Shown one piece after another: positions 6,954 through 7,560 of a DNA stretch of 7,560 bases. The translations under genes and the position numbers were made by a program. The stretch's first letter is position 1, and each line of letters opens with the position of its first letter. The notes below the pieces were generated by a model. The model saw only the letters and a program-made list of their open reading frames with translations. It was not told the origin of the DNA and made no database searches. Origin of the DNA: Bacteroidota bacterium (lineage in GTDB: Bacteria > Bacteroidota > Bacteroidia > Chitinophagales > Saprospiraceae); contig JAJRQS010000018.1 in assembly GCA_024280135.1 (NCBI GenBank), positions 1 through 7,560 of the forward strand. Direction: 5' to 3'.

Positions 6954-7010
6954 ATCCAAAGCATATTCTTATGTTCTGGATAAAGAACCAAATTATATTT
7001 GGTTTTCGTT
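6954..7010 (+). ncRNA. Possible small structured RNA or terminated leader: two tandem hairpins
   Basis: Right after the predicted start come two hairpins. The first (6954-6981) pairs ATCCA with TGGAT and CATA with TATG around a TTCT loop; it has one A-C mismatch and one G-T wobble. The second (6984-7006) has the perfect arms AACCAAAT and ATTTGGTT (6986-6993, 6997-7004) around TAT, extended by a G-T and an A-T pair, then TTTTCGTT. The second is AT-rich but has the form of an intrinsic terminator. Together they would give an RNA of about 55 bases, or a leader that attenuates the sigma gene. A 13-codon frame (6971-7012) inside it is probably chance. No known RNA family was recognised, and AT-rich hairpins arise easily by chance. 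Confidence 0.28.
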
Positions 7011-7177
7011 AAATGGCTGTTAACAGGATTCTATAATTTGCATTATCTTCCTATTGGCACTATCTTAGCAACATCAATCAACGAGGCAACATTGCCACAA
7101 AACTAAAACCTGATAGCGTATAGCAGTAGATCTACTTTTTTGAATTTGGATTTTGTTCACTTATAAAACGTAGACCT
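7011..7177 (+). other. Leader region of the sigma gene with two short dyads, no gene seen
   Basis: No open frame of convincing length was found on either strand in the rest of the 308-base gap between lpxH and the sigma gene. It holds a perfect 10-base palindrome CTGTTAACAG at 7017-7026 and a 12-base dyad GGCAACATTGCC at 7085-7096, either of which could be a protein-binding site. TGAATTTG at 7141-7148 is a one-mismatch -7 box about 30 bases before the ATG and could be a proximal promoter. No Shine-Dalgarno sequence precedes the ATG. Confidence 0.35.
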
Positions 7178-7560
7178 ATGCAGTATGCACCTTTGACTGA
7201 TCAGGAGTTGATTACCCTATACCTGAAGGGAGATGAAAAAGCTTTTAGCCTTCTACTAGGCAGACACAAAGCAAAAATTTACACGACTATTTACTTGTTT
7301 GTAAAGGATCACGCTCTTGCGGAAGATATCTTTCAAGATGTATTCATCAAGATAATTGATACCTTGCGGAAAGGAAAGTACAACCATGAAGGCAAATTTG
7401 TCCAATGGGCTTCACGTATCGCATATAATATGTGCGTGGATAACTTCCGTAGAAATAAGCGTCGCTCACACATTCGTCCAACAGAAGATTTTGACATTTT
7501 TGATGTATTAGAAAATTCAGAGCCTGGATCAGATGAGTTGATGATCAAAAGCGAAACACA
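7178..7560 (+). CDS. ECF-type RNA polymerase sigma factor, N-terminal part (cut by right edge)
   Basis: The ATG at 7178 opens 127 codons that run off the right edge. Residues 6-95 are sigma-70 region 2: LTDQELITLYLKGDEKAF (6-23), the core-binding segment LAEDIFQDVFIKI (47-59), and the promoter -10 reading segment GKFVQWASRIAYNMCVDNFRRNKRR (72-96, of which RIAYNMCVDNFRRNKR is the most characteristic part). There is no region 1.1 and spacing fits the ECF class; region 4 lies outside the window. The sequence resembles a widespread Bacteroidota ECF sigma group with KYNxEGKF before region 2.3. After residue 97 a low-conservation acidic linker begins (EDFDIFDVLENSEPGSDE). No anti-sigma gene is visible upstream. 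PorX in P. gingivalis works with the ECF factor SigP; whether this is its counterpart cannot be told from half a gene. Possible regulation comes from the hairpin leader upstream. Confidence 0.9.
   Translation, partial: MQYAPLTDQELITLYLKGDEKAFSLLLGRHKAKIYTTIYLFVKDHALAEDIFQDVFIKIIDTLRKGKYNHEGKFVQWASRIAYNMCVDNFRRNKRRSHIRPTEDFDIFDVLENSEPGSDELMIKSET

Noticed and set aside
7333..7548. Minus-strand 71-codon frame
   Set aside because: It is antisense to the sigma factor's conserved region 2.

Overview
The window looks like chromosomal DNA from a member of the Bacteroidota, most plausibly a Saprospiraceae-like or related marine lineage. Evidence: a PorX-type REC–PglZ regulator (a phylum hallmark), TAnnTTTG-type -7 promoter boxes, almost no Shine-Dalgarno sequences, moderately AT-rich DNA, secretion signals ending in -AQ or -SQ, and a Bacteroidota-type ECF sigma factor. 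The lineage is inferred from family resemblance only. No phage, transposon, tRNA, rRNA or CRISPR signal was seen, so this appears to be a core-genome segment.

Layout from left to right. (1) 1-536, minus: N-terminal part of a secreted protein of unknown function, cut by the left edge. (2) 687-2252, minus: porX, response regulator fused to a PglZ alkaline-phosphatase-fold domain. (3) 2398-3612, plus, divergent from porX: HD-domain phosphohydrolase of the YwfO/SAMHD1-like type. (4) 3713-5110, plus, behind its own TATCTTTG promoter: an exported protein built of about fourteen 23-residue repeats with a C-terminal peptidoglycan-binding domain, closed by a strong intrinsic terminator at 5148-5184. 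(5) 6154-5303, minus: exported protein of an uncharacterised, propeller-like Bacteroidota family, overlapping the end of (6). (6) 6869-6087, minus: LpxH-type metallophosphoesterase. (7) A 308-base gap with a well-formed plus-strand promoter (6917-6947), two tandem hairpins just after the predicted transcription start, and further dyads. (8) 7178-7560, plus: N-terminal part of an ECF sigma factor, cut by the right edge.

The common theme is the cell envelope. PorX regulates type IX secretion in Porphyromonas gingivalis, where it acts with an ECF sigma factor; LpxH belongs to lipid A synthesis; the repeat protein probably binds the cell wall; two further products carry export signals. Whether the sigma factor here is PorX's partner is only a hypothesis.

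The least described items are the 23-residue-repeat protein, with its basic C-terminal half and recurring CxxxC motif, and the promoter plus double-hairpin element at 6917-7010, which could be a small RNA or a leader of the sigma gene. Several starts were set by reasoning: 2398 rather than the TTG at 2356, 6869 rather than 6923, and 6154 rather than 6166.
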